DNA from: CAZRCZ01 sp964598765
GTDB taxonomy: Bacteria > Sumerlaeota > Sumerlaeia > MVZB01 > JAJFLK01
Reading direction: 5' to 3'
Assembly: GCA_964598765.1 (NCBI GenBank)
Contig: CAZRCZ010000001.1
Span: 390,577-454,576, forward strand
DNA length: 64,000 nucleotides
Part shown: positions 27,512 to 37,643 of the stretch, in pieces
Layout: every line of letters begins with the position of its first letter
Numbering within the stretch: position 1 is the stretch's first letter
The notes under the pieces: generated by a model
Told to the model about the DNA's origin: nothing
Seen by the model: only the letters and a program-made list of their open reading frames with translations
Databases searched by the model: none
Translations under genes and position numbers: made by a program

Positions 27512-28356
27512 TGGATTACCTCCCAGACGTTGGCTTTGCCTGAGATCGTTTCCAGTTGGTTTTTCGATTCCGCCGAGGCCGACCGAATCTCCCCGTCAGT
27601 CTTGTCGGTTTTGGTGATCCGTCCGGAAAACGTGGTGGTTCTGTCCAGTGTCATGCCGTCTAAAGTCCAGAACGTGACTGACGAAAAGGGATTTCCAATG
27701 ACCTCCGGACCGTCAATCGAATTGAGCGTCCGTTGCCAAGGATGGGCGATTTCAGGAAATCGTTCGGCGTATCCGATGTTGGTGAACCCCTCGGGGGCGT
27801 TGTAAACGCCTCCCCCCATTCGATCGCCAAAAAAAACGCCGAGCAGAGACAGCGTCCTTCCCCAATTCTCGGGAATCATAGGGGTCACGTAATTGTTCTG
27901 CATGTAATTGTCATCGGGAAGAATTTGATTCTGACGCGGCAAACTCATGCGATCATAAGGAGTGGGAGGATAACACATGAGGGCGACGGCATTAGCCGCC
28001 CCACTAGTCGCAGGCGCTCCTAGAACCGCCAGTCTCGCGCTGATTCCCAGACCGAACCCACCTTCATCGGACACGGCCGTCTCGGAGGCGTCCAACGAAG
28101 CAACATTGCCGGGAAGGACCTTGACCCACGTCCGTTGATAGATGTTTGAGATTGAATCCTGCATGTAATCGAGATGGTGCCGCAGAAAAATGACGGCGAT
28201 CAGCAGGGTGCAGAGCACGGGGGCGACAAAGACAAATTCCATCATCGCCGTCCCGCGTTCATCAAGGACGCGGCAACCGTTCCAATCCGCCTGACGCGGA
28301 ATTGAGCGATGAGCATCAGTATTGGGGCCAAAGAAGGTGTCCACTTGCCGCCTCAT
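27508..28356 (-). CDS. TadE-like minor pilin
   Basis: A 282-residue TadE-family pseudopilin. A 35-residue leader ends LDERG and is followed by TAMMEFVFVAPVLCTLLIAV, giving the prepilin-peptidase site Gly/Thr with Glu at +5. The remaining 230 residues are exported and unusually long for TadE, suggesting an adhesin-like or tip function. The start at 28356 lies 41 bases inside the upstream TadG-like gene; an internal GTG is possible. It overlaps the next gene by four bases. Confidence 0.82.
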   Translation of the reverse strand: MRRQVDTFFGPNTDAHRSIPRQADWNGCRVLDERGTAMMEFVFVAPVLCTLLIAVIFLRHHLDYMQDSISNIYQRTWVKVLPGNVASLDASETAVSDEGGFGLGISARLAVLGAPATSGAANAVALMCYPPTPYDRMSLPRQNQILPDDNYMQNNYVTPMIPENWGRTLSLLGVFFGDRMGGGVYNAPEGFTNIGYAERFPEIAHPWQRTLNSIDGPEVIGNPFSSVTFWTLDGMTLDRTTTFSGRITKTDKTDGEIRSASAESKNQLETISGKANVWEVIQ

Positions 28357-29755
28357 AGCCTTCCGCGATCAACAAGGTCCAATTTTCCTGTGAAATGGGA
28401 GCCAGTTTGGCTCCCCAGAACGGATAACTGAGATTGGGCTTTTCATATTTGTAGCCCGCCAAGTCTTCGTTCAATCCGGCGTAGTAGGTTTTGGCTCGGC
28501 TGAAGGCCCGGATCGTGTGATCCCGGCCATCGCCATCAAACAGCCAGCGCGGATGAAGTCCCAGCGCGGAGTTGTCATATCCGAAAAAGGGATGTTCCTC
28601 CTCGACCGCCTCGACGACGGCAAGCGAACTCGGCTCCCATTGTCCCGGCGAAAGACCGGGGGTCATTCGATAGACTTTGGTGTCGTCAAAGGGATGCTGA
28701 ACCGAATAACTGGCTTCGCTGTCCTCGCCGCCGATGGGAACACCGATGGGGATGGGAATACCCCAAGGATAAATGGTGAAGAAAACGTAGTAGGAACCCC
28801 ACCACACACGTTCCTTGGAATAGATTGTCGCGTCGCTGTCTTTCCACTCGACTGGAGCCGAGCGGACGTTCATCGAGCCGATGACTTCCTCGTCAAACAC
28901 ATACGGCACCCAACCCCACCCAACCCATCCTCCCGCGAAGCTTCCCGATCTTCCCAGCAAAGGCATCACGTTCGGACAAGTCGCGTTGGTATAGGAGTCA
29001 TAATATGCGATGACCTCCTCCTTGGTGATCGGGTCCTCCTGTTCCACGATCGCGCCCCCGTCCGGATTCGACCTCAAGGAAGACGCGACTACGGGAGGCG
29101 GTATCATGGCGAGACGGAATTCCGGAGTCGTGACGCCGATCGGCTTCCATCGCTTGGCGTCGCGGACGACCTTCTGCATCACCGCCGTCTTGCCGTCCAC
29201 GGCGATGCTGTTAAAGAGCGCGGTCTGGGAAACCGAGAGCCATTTGTTCATGACATCGCATCCTTCGCGGGTCTGTTGGACGATCGGCAGGGCGGCGTCG
29301 AGAACGGCTTGCACCGGCGTTAGCTCGATGGTGATGAGTCCGTTGTCGCCGAAAGAAGAAAGAGAGAACCAAGTCGAGCCGGGAATTCCCGCGTAAAGGT
29401 CGTTGCAATCCACGATGTTGTCTACCATCCCTTTCTCGCTCTCGTGGGCGGTTGCGAGAGCCATCGTGGCGTAGTTGGCGACGATGTTCCGGCGGGTGTA
29501 GGCGCAGTAATTCAGAAACCGCGCCTGCCAAAGCGACGCGCTGTAGGAGGCGGCGTCCGCGACGGCTTGAGCGCGCATCCGCGTCGCCAGCGCCACGCCC
29601 GTGTTGTAGCCGACAAACAGGAACTTGACGAGCGGGAGCAGAAACACGATGGTCATCAACAAGACGGCCCCACGCTCGTCCCTCCCAAATCGTCGCGCCG
29701 CCGCCGGCGCAGTTCGACGGGCGTAACGGAGGAAGCGATTTTTCTTTCCAAGCAT
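28316..29755 (-). CDS. TadG-like pilus assembly protein
   Basis: A protein of about 479 residues with a basic leader ending RDERG, a hydrophobic helix (AVLLMTIVFLLPLVKFLFVG) and a conserved amphipathic stretch (RMRAQAVADAASYSASL) typical of the TadE/G-like N-terminal domain. Position +5 after the Gly is Leu/Met rather than Glu, so processing by the prepilin peptidase is doubtful, as for other TadG proteins. The large exported part is rich in aromatic residues and prolines. The ATG at 29755 has GAGG nine bases upstream, overlapping the stop of the previous gene; a TTG at 29788 is a weaker choice. Confidence 0.82.
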   Translation of the reverse strand: MLGKKNRFLRYARRTAPAAARRFGRDERGAVLLMTIVFLLPLVKFLFVGYNTGVALATRMRAQAVADAASYSASLWQARFLNYCAYTRRNIVANYATMALATAHESEKGMVDNIVDCNDLYAGIPGSTWFSLSSFGDNGLITIELTPVQAVLDAALPIVQQTREGCDVMNKWLSVSQTALFNSIAVDGKTAVMQKVVRDAKRWKPIGVTTPEFRLAMIPPPVVASSLRSNPDGGAIVEQEDPITKEEVIAYYDSYTNATCPNVMPLLGRSGSFAGGWVGWGWVPYVFDEEVIGSMNVRSAPVEWKDSDATIYSKERVWWGSYYVFFTIYPWGIPIPIGVPIGGEDSEASYSVQHPFDDTKVYRMTPGLSPGQWEPSSLAVVEAVEEEHPFFGYDNSALGLHPRWLFDGDGRDHTIRAFSRAKTYYAGLNEDLAGYKYEKPNLSYPFWGAKLAPISQENWTLLIAEGYEAASGHLLWPQY

Positions 29756-29766
29756 TTTTGATCGCC

Positions 29767-30519
29767 TCAAGAAGTCGGATATTTCCAACGCCGTTGAATC
29801 ACTACGCGGTGATAACCGTCATCGGCGAAATCATTGCGCGAACGCAGGGTCAGGATCGGAGTCGCGTTCAGGGGCGTTTCGCTTTCCCCGGCGATCACGT
29901 CGCGGGTGCTCTCTCCCGCCGGCACGCCATTCTTCATCAAGCCGGAGATTACGCGACCGGCGAAGGGAACCCACAGGTAGAAATCATACGAAAGTTTTCC
30001 CTTGAGGAGGTTGGCGTCGCCGCCGTCCACGCTGGAATCAAATGATAGCCGCGTAAGAACTTCGGCCTGCGAAGCCGCATCATTTTGAACCCATGCATAG
30101 CGCTCCAGCGGTCCCAGCGCCATCATCGCCGCTGTCTTGCACCGGAGATCGTATTCGGTATCGCCGATGTATCCGTATTCCTTCGGCTCATACCATACGC
30201 TCGCCGTCCGCAACGCCATGAAGTTGGCGTAATTCACATAGAGCGCGCCCATCGCCAGCATGGCCATCTGGACCACGCCCATGAGCAGGAAAAGGAATGG
30301 ATACATCACGAGGATGAATTCGATGAGGGCGGTCCCCCGTTCATCGCCGGATAAACGGCTCAACCGAGCCGCGACCGTAAGGGAGCGACCATCGCGCGAG
30401 ATGTTTGTCGCAGGACGCTCCCTTACGGTCGCGGCTCGGCCTGCAATCCAATGTCTGAATGGCAAGCCTCGAAGGCGAATCCATCGAAAACCTTTGGATG
30501 TGGAAACAGCCAACCTCAT
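29767..30519 (-). CDS. TadE-like minor pilin with repeat-expanded leader
   Basis: A 250-residue TadE family pseudopilin. The processing site is GDERG/TALIEF, Gly62 with Glu at +5, followed by the helix ILVMYPFLFLLMGVVQMAML. The ATG at 30519 overlaps the stop of the FHA gene by four bases and is preceded by GAGGAAG, so this start is well supported. It makes a 62-residue leader, about twice that of the neighbouring prepilins; residues 27-52 are encoded by the perfect inverted repeat at 30364-30439. The mature domain is small and probably joins the pilus as a minor subunit. Confidence 0.87.
   Translation of the reverse strand: MRLAVSTSKGFRWIRLRGLPFRHWIAGRAATVRERPATNISRDGRSLTVAARLSRLSGDERGTALIEFILVMYPFLFLLMGVVQMAMLAMGALYVNYANFMALRTASVWYEPKEYGYIGDTEYDLRCKTAAMMALGPLERYAWVQNDAASQAEVLTRLSFDSSVDGGDANLLKGKLSYDFYLWVPFAGRVISGLMKNGVPAGESTRDVIAGESETPLNATPILTLRSRNDFADDGYHRVVIQRRWKYPTS
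30364..30439. repeat. 76-bp element with perfect 24-bp inverted arms inside tadE
   Basis: Arms 30364-30387 and 30416-30439 are perfect inverted copies (24/24) containing cgaccgtaagggagcg, separated by 28 bases. The element is fully translated within the prepilin leader of the TadE gene. The core motif reminds me of dispersed repeats common in PVC genomes (recollection, not checked). Confidence 0.9.
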
Positions 30520-32192
30520 GATTTCTTCCTCTTGAGCAACGTTTCCGCCTGTTGGTCGTAATACATTGCCCACTCCGGATAAGCCGGGTCCGTCGGCTTG
30601 GTGTTCGTGGATGGGAAATCCTCGCCGAGAAAAGATTTCAATCGCTCCAACTCCTTGACTCGCTCATCGCTTTTGGAATTTCCTTCCCCTTCAATTTTCA
30701 GAGCGGATTTGACCAATTCCTGCTGGAGATCGCGGACGATTTGGAAATAAAGGGTCCGCAATCGTTCTTCCCCCTTAAGCGGCTTTTCAAACTTCTGGCA
30801 GTTGGCCAGAAGTTCCCGGCATTTTCGCAATTGCTGATGCGTCGTATTGGGCATGAGCGCGGGTTTGATCGCCAGCGCCTCCATGAATCCGAGCGTTCCG
30901 GCGATTTCCTTTTCCAAATCTTCCGTCGTAGGCGCGCGCGCTTCTTCCTCACCCGTTTCAAACTTAAGCGTTTGAAGGAATGTTTTGGCCAGCGCGTCAA
31001 CCCCGCCAGAAACGCGGCGCATGGCGTTCGTGGTTCCTCGCACGACCACTTCAAATCGGTCACCGTTGCGGTAGAAAGAAAAATAGCGCCCTTCGCACGG
31101 ATATTTGCCCCCGTGCATCCATGAGAGAGAAGCCGATTCCGCGCCCTTCGCGTCCGGCTCCGTTTCAATCTTCCCCGACTGAATCTGATTCGGAACCAAG
31201 GGGAGGGGAGAGTAATGCGGCAATTCTCCCCGTCGGATTGCGGGCAGGACGGCAGGATTGGCGTAGCGCTTTCCCAACCCGCGCCAACCTTCGATCTCGC
31301 ATCGGACATACGACGTCGGATCAAAATAATCCCGGACGGTGTAGGCTTTGCGCAGAAAAAAATAATTGGAAAGCAATGCCTGCTCTCCGCCGATGAGGTC
31401 CAAATCCATCCCGTCAAAGAGGCGCGGGGTCTTGTTGGAGCGAACGTCAAATTGGCCGTTGGAATTGCGATCAGGCTCGGGACGGTCCTTGGCGATGGCC
31501 TCCGACTCAAGGCCGGTCAATTCGCCGAAGCTGATTTTCAGAAGGAATTTTCCCTTTCGCCCCGGAATGCGGAAGACATCAACGGGTTCCTTCGGCGCCG
31601 CGAATCCCGACGGCAAAGGTCCGGTCAGTTGCCGGATACGTTCGTATTTTCCCCAATCGCGCGCGCCAAGTCCCCCCGCAAGAACCAGAACGAAGAGGAC
31701 GGAGGCCGCGACGATCAATCGCACCGTTTTTGAACCTCCCGTGGATGCCGCCGTTTTTGGGGCAGGGGATTTTGCGGATTCTTTCGCCGATGGCGACGGA
31801 ACGGGCGAGACCTTGCGTGGCGACGGTGAAGGGGAAACGGCTTTGTCCTCTTTTTTCTCAACCGAAGGAGCTTTCACCTTCGCCTGCTTCTCCTCCGTCA
31901 TTAAACGGAGTTCGACTTCGCCCAAACGCAGTTTGTCCCCTTGTTTCATTTCGCGCCAGGCTTCGGTGACTTTCACCCCGTTGACGAACGTGCCGTTGTG
32001 GCTTCCCTCGTCACGGACGCGCCATGCTCCTTCGTGATTCTCCAAAACGCAGTGGGTTCTCGACACCGACGAGTGAACCACTTTGATGTCCTTTTCCCCC
32101 TCGCGCCCGATGACGATGCGCGTCTTGTCGGGCAAGGCAAAGGTCGCGGCGTCCACCAATTTTTCGGAGAGGTTTTGAAGATAAAAGGCCAT
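30516..32192 (-). CDS. FHA-domain membrane protein of the Tad operon
   Basis: A 558-residue protein. An N-terminal FHA domain (about residues 10-105) keeps the phosphothreonine-binding residues: GRE near 29, SVSRTHC and GSHNGTFVNG. A Ser/Pro/Lys-rich linker leads to one membrane helix (about 178-196, LIVAASVLFVLVLAGGLG) and a 350-residue domain beyond the membrane that I cannot assign, ending in a helical region. The arrangement suggests a cytoplasmic phospho-reader linked through the membrane to an outer part of the machine. It lies between the larger FHA protein and a TadE gene, overlapping the latter by four bases. Confidence 0.83.
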   Translation of the reverse strand: MAFYLQNLSEKLVDAATFALPDKTRIVIGREGEKDIKVVHSSVSRTHCVLENHEGAWRVRDEGSHNGTFVNGVKVTEAWREMKQGDKLRLGEVELRLMTEEKQAKVKAPSVEKKEDKAVSPSPSPRKVSPVPSPSAKESAKSPAPKTAASTGGSKTVRLIVAASVLFVLVLAGGLGARDWGKYERIRQLTGPLPSGFAAPKEPVDVFRIPGRKGKFLLKISFGELTGLESEAIAKDRPEPDRNSNGQFDVRSNKTPRLFDGMDLDLIGGEQALLSNYFFLRKAYTVRDYFDPTSYVRCEIEGWRGLGKRYANPAVLPAIRRGELPHYSPLPLVPNQIQSGKIETEPDAKGAESASLSWMHGGKYPCEGRYFSFYRNGDRFEVVVRGTTNAMRRVSGGVDALAKTFLQTLKFETGEEEARAPTTEDLEKEIAGTLGFMEALAIKPALMPNTTHQQLRKCRELLANCQKFEKPLKGEERLRTLYFQIVRDLQQELVKSALKIEGEGNSKSDERVKELERLKSFLGEDFPSTNTKPTDPAYPEWAMYYDQQAETLLKRKKS

Positions 32193-32217
32193 GGTTCCCG
32201 TTGTTCGCCGATCCGCG

Positions 32218-34616
32218 CTATTCGACCCGTCTTAGCAAGGTGTCGAATTGCCGGGCCAAGTAAGTTAGATTGTCGTTGCCGAGGGCGTCGAATCGCTTTT
32301 TCAGCGCCTTGAGCTTTTCCTTTTCCTTGCGGATTCTTTCATTGCCGGCTTCGTTCAGCATCCCGGTCCATTTGACGGCGGTTTCCTCCACCTCCTTTTG
32401 AACGTCTTCCCCCGCGCCATATTCCAATGCCGAAAGAAGCTTGCTCAGTTTCTCCGGACCCGCTTCCATCCCTTTGGCTTCCCTCGAAAATTGAGCCGCG
32501 AGGTTCCCTCGATTCTCGCCTATCATCTGAACCTGCTTCTCGATCTCCTTGAGCAATGGCGCGTCCCGGTCCAACCCGAACGCGCACTTTTGGCGAAGGC
32601 TTTCCAAGAATCCTTGCGATGCGCCGTCGGCGGACATCTCTTTGCCGTCGGACGCTTGACCCTTCTTGGATTTCCAATTTTCCCAAGTCTCAAGGTTGGA
32701 AGCCATCGGGCCCGCAAGAGTTTGAAGCGGCGGATCGAGCTTGCCGTAAATTTTCGTGAACGCTTCGGCGTTTCCATCGGCGTAGGCCGAAAGCAGGGCG
32801 GTCATCTGTTCCGCGATGGCCGCCTTGGCATTGAACGCCGTCCACCAATCGGTGCGAATCAAAGTCTTGGCAATCCGATTGGCGGATTGCGATTGCCGAT
32901 CAAGGATATCCCGAATTTCCGCAAGCTCTTTTCGTTCCGCTTGGAGATAATCCATTCCTTTGTTCTGCTTGGCGCGTTCCCGGCTGGTTTCAACGATTCT
33001 TTCCGGGGTCAATTCCGGCGCTTTGCGCGACATGGTTTCCCATTTCCCCAAAATTGCGAGGGCTTCGGTCGCTTCGTCCGCGTTGAGAGGGGACGCGTCC
33101 CTGAGTTTCCCCAGTCCCTTCCTTGCATCGTCCAGATTATTTTCCGACACCGCGCCTTCGACGGATTTCCAATCTTGATTGGCGACGATGTTTCGCCTCT
33201 CGTCGAATGCCTTTACAATATCTTGGACCCACGGACGTTTTTGCCAACCGGAGTCTCCTACGGCTTCCATCATGGATTGCTGGAAAGAACCAAGGTCCCG
33301 CCGAAAAGCTTCGTCCGTTGTCTTGTGAAGCATCCGCTGGGCGTCCTGAAGTTTTTGCATTCTTGCCAACGTCTCGGACGAAGGAGGCTCGCTCATCGAA
33401 TACACAACATTGAATCCCTCAAAACCGTGATTCTCCAAAACGTCCTGAATGATTTCCTCGCTCGAAGGCTGGGCCGCGAGTTTCAAGACCGGAGGCCGGG
33501 GCGACAGGGATTGCTCAAACCAAATTCCGGTTCCTCCCAAGACAATCAGCGAGATTCCGACGAACATGGCGGTCCGGCGCAAAATTTGCCCGTCGCGCGG
33601 GCTGATCGCCGGCGGCGGAGCGCCTTGGATGTTCAATTGAAATTGGGTGTTGGCGAACTTCAACAACGTCCCGTCTGTCAATGCTCCCGACGTTCGGACC
33701 GGCTTGTGGTTCACCTGCACGGGAGTTTCATGCGCCTTGGAGATGCACCGCAACGCTTGACCTCGCCACTGTAAAACCGCATGCATGTCGCTCACCCCGA
33801 CGTCTTCGATCACAATGTCGCACTGATAGGGATGCTTGCCGATTTTGTGAAGGCGTTGGGTCAGCGGGAATCGGCGCGGATTCTTGAGCGTGCTTTCCAC
33901 AAGCCAACCCCAGACTCCCGGCTCGGCGGCGGATGGCTCGAAAGGCGTGACGGATGACGCCGGTTGCGGCAGAGGGGGCGGTTGGTCCGTGGATTTGGGC
34001 GAGGGTTTTTCCCTTCCCGCAAAAGGCAAGAGTTGCCCGGAGGGAGACGCGGAGTGAGCCTGCTCCGGTTTAATCGGGAGGGGAGTCAGATCGGACGAAA
34101 AGGCTCCGGGGGGATATTTCGGACGAGCGCTTCCTTCACGGAAGTAAATCACGAAGCCCCCCAACATCAATCGGTCGCCCGCCTCGATGCGACGCGATTG
34201 ACGAATCGGCAAGGGATCATTGTTGATCATCGCGCCATTGGGACTGGAGTTTTCCAGCTTCCATTGATCTTCAGTCTCACGCCGAATTACGGCGTGAAGG
34301 CGTGAGACCGTCTTGGTTTCCGGAACGTCGGGAAGGCAGAGTGTCGTGGACTGGGGCGTGAGATTTGGGGAAGAGGCGAGCGGATCGCGTCCGACGAACC
34401 ATTCGTTGATTTTTCCATCATTCTCCAGCGGCCATTCCGCAGGTGCGCCCGCGATCAATCCGTCCAAGCAAATGATTGCAGATTGCGGTTTGGCGATTGC
34501 GGATGAAGAAAGATCGGAGGGCGTGATGGGTTGAAAATCGGCGACGACAAGAGTCTTGAGCGGAGTTTTGGCCGCCGAGACTTGGTTGTTCGGAATTTGC
34601 TTGTTGTCGCTTGGGT

Positions 34617-34620
<4 letters not shown>
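32218..34620 (-). CDS. double-FHA membrane protein of the Tad operon
   Basis: An 800-residue protein. The first FHA domain (about 65-165) is intact, with GRDP, VSRLHAV and SSPNGAMINN. The second (about 245-340) has a recognisable fold but has lost key residues: GKHP for GR, SDMHA for SRxH, and no NG. A membrane helix follows (about 355-375, MFVGISLIVLGGTGIWF), then about 420 residues of helical, coiled-coil-rich sequence. Its ATG overlaps the stop of the CpaF gene by four bases. By position and build it may be a scaffold bridging the ATPase to the membrane complex; that is inference. Confidence 0.83.
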
Positions 34621-35747
<1,127 letters not shown>

Positions 35748-35776
35748 GGGAATTCGCGCGAGAAGATTTCCTCTTG

Positions 35777-36694
35777 TCACCTTCCGAAATCGAGATAAGC
35801 CCGCAGAACCCACGGCCCCAGCAACGAAACCAAAACCGCCGGAAAAATGAAAAGCGTCACGGGCAATAAAATTTTCGATCCCATCTTCGACACTTTCTCT
35901 TCGGCCTTGATGATTCGCTCGTTGCGGATGCTTTCGGCTTGCTCGACCAAAATTTGCGCGACGCCCGATGCGCCCAAACGAAACGCCAACGCCAGCACGT
36001 CGCAAAAGGCGCTCAACTCACGCAGGCCGACGCGCTCCTGAAGATCGTCAAGGGCTTCGTTCACCGGACGACCTCCCTGCTCGACCTCCTGAAGAGTCTT
36101 GCCGATTTCACGATCAAGCTCGGCTTCGGTCCCCATACGGGAGACTCGGGCAAGCGCGCGCCGAACTTCCAATCCCGCTTGAACGCAGATGCTGAGCGTG
36201 TCCAAGGTCGTGCTTAGACCGCGGAAAATTTTCTCCTGCCGCGTGACCGCCTGTCCTTTCAACCATTGAGTCGGGAAAACCCAACCGATCATCGCCAATC
36301 CGAGCATGGCTCCCACGCCGGTCGCATTGAAACCCAATCCCGTCAACGCCATCAGAAACCCCGCGAGGATTCCACCGACCGCGCCCAAACATTGCAGGGC
36401 CAAAAAATCTTCGATCGCCATGTCTTGCCGGAGTCCGGCGTGAACGATGTTCCGGTTGAGTTCGGCGATTTGCGCCGACGACATCCATTGCAACCGGATC
36501 ATGGCGACGGGACGAAACATGCTCGCCAGAGGGGAAAGCAATTCAAGCGTCTCGGTTTTCTCCGTCGCTCGCACTTCGAGGTTCAATCCCGCCGGGCCGA
36601 TTCCACGCATAATCACGTCCACGATGAAAAAAACGGCGGAGAAGACGGCGACGCCGAAGATTGCCAACCAGCCAATGAGTTCGCGCGAAGGCAT
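35777..36694 (-). CDS. tadC: TadC-like inner-membrane platform protein (GspF domain)
   Basis: A 305-residue protein with a type II secretion F domain. Membrane helices lie near the N-terminus (about 7-27), in the middle (about 105-145) and at the C-terminus (ILLPVTLFIFPAVLVSLLGPW), and the cytoplasmic F domain contains STTLDTLSICVQAGL and FRLGASGVAQIL. With TadB it forms the platform on which the ATPase acts. The ATG at 36694 follows AAGGGGAAG; the frame is open to 36781 through tadB's end. It follows tadB by 13 bases. Confidence 0.9.
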   Translation of the reverse strand: MPSRELIGWLAIFGVAVFSAVFFIVDVIMRGIGPAGLNLEVRATEKTETLELLSPLASMFRPVAMIRLQWMSSAQIAELNRNIVHAGLRQDMAIEDFLALQCLGAVGGILAGFLMALTGLGFNATGVGAMLGLAMIGWVFPTQWLKGQAVTRQEKIFRGLSTTLDTLSICVQAGLEVRRALARVSRMGTEAELDREIGKTLQEVEQGGRPVNEALDDLQERVGLRELSAFCDVLALAFRLGASGVAQILVEQAESIRNERIIKAEEKVSKMGSKILLPVTLFIFPAVLVSLLGPWVLRAYLDFGR

Positions 36695-36707
36695 CAAATT
36701 CTTCCCC

Positions 36708-37604
36708 TTAAATCTCGAACGACACCAATTTGTGGATGATCCGATACCCGATGTAATCGGAGACACCGATCGCCGTGACAATCAAAAGCCCGACGGGATG
36801 AACGAGGAAGCGTCCGACGTTTTCCGGGTCAATCAGGTAATTCACGATGAAAACGAAAGCGGGTGTCCACGCGAGAAAGAAGGCGGTGAACCGTCCTTCC
36901 GCCGTCAGCGCGGCGACTCGCTGCTTGATTCTGAATCGTTCGCGGATCAATTGCGCGTTCTTTTCAAAAATTTCCGCCTGCGGTCCTCCCGTTTCTCCCA
37001 AGACCTGCACCGTCGAGACGAAGATGTCCATGTCCTTGATCGGAACTCTTTTGCGCAAACGTTCCAACGCTTCGTAAACGGTCAGTCCCCCCGTATGAAT
37101 CTGCTGAACGGCCACGCCGAATTCTCTTCCCAACGGACTGGGGGTTTGCTCGGCCACGATGGGGAGCGCGCCTTCCAAATTGCGCCCGGCCCGCATGGTC
37201 AGGGACAAGGTGTTCAAGGCGTCCACCAATTGGAGATTCATTTTTTCCAATTTCCTCTCGATGAGGAACGACACGATCTTGTTCGGCACGGCAAAGGACA
37301 CATAGAACGTCACGACGGTCAGGACCGTTCCCAACACGATCAAGACGAGGGAGAATTCGCCGGCGTTGCGCATTTGGGTCATCGCGACGATGACAAAGAG
37401 GGTGGTCAAAACCGCCGCGATCAGAACTTTGATTCGCAAAAGGTCTTCGGGAAGGAATCCGGCCAGACCCGTTGCCGTGTCATCCGCCTCGTCGGACAAT
37501 TCCTCTTCTCCGCCGACCCGAAAGATGATTTGCGCGATTTGCAGGGCAAATACGAAAAGCCCCGCCGCGCCCATTCCGATAAAAACGTAGATGCTCATGT
37601 CCAT
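36708..37604 (-). CDS. tadB: TadB-like inner-membrane platform protein (GspF domain)
   Basis: A protein of about 298 residues, paralogous to TadC. It has an N-terminal helix (IYVFIGMGAAGLFVFAL), further helices at about 60-110 and 235-280, and an F domain with LNTLSLTMRAGRNLEGALP and TVQVLGETGGPQAEIFEK. It partners TadC as the membrane base of the Tad machine. Two in-frame ATGs (37604, 37598) and a TTG (37610) compete as start. It lies about 40 bases after the FHA-CpaF gene, the gap containing one arm of an aacaggat repeat. Confidence 0.9.
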   Translation of the reverse strand: MDMSIYVFIGMGAAGLFVFALQIAQIIFRVGGEEELSDEADDTATGLAGFLPEDLLRIKVLIAAVLTTLFVIVAMTQMRNAGEFSLVLIVLGTVLTVVTFYVSFAVPNKIVSFLIERKLEKMNLQLVDALNTLSLTMRAGRNLEGALPIVAEQTPSPLGREFGVAVQQIHTGGLTVYEALERLRKRVPIKDMDIFVSTVQVLGETGGPQAEIFEKNAQLIRERFRIKQRVAALTAEGRFTAFFLAWTPAFVFIVNYLIDPENVGRFLVHPVGLLIVTAIGVSDYIGYRIIHKLVSFEI

Positions 37605-37643
37605 GGGCAACTCATGCGGTGAAGAGGGATGAACAGGATGAAT

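Noticed and set aside
34274..34308. Overlapping hairpins (GTCTCACGCC/GGCGTGAGAC and TCACGCCG/CGGCGTGA) inside the double-FHA gene
   Set aside because: They fall in the conserved FHA core of a continuous reading frame and are likely chance from codon choice; no element boundary or second copy was seen.
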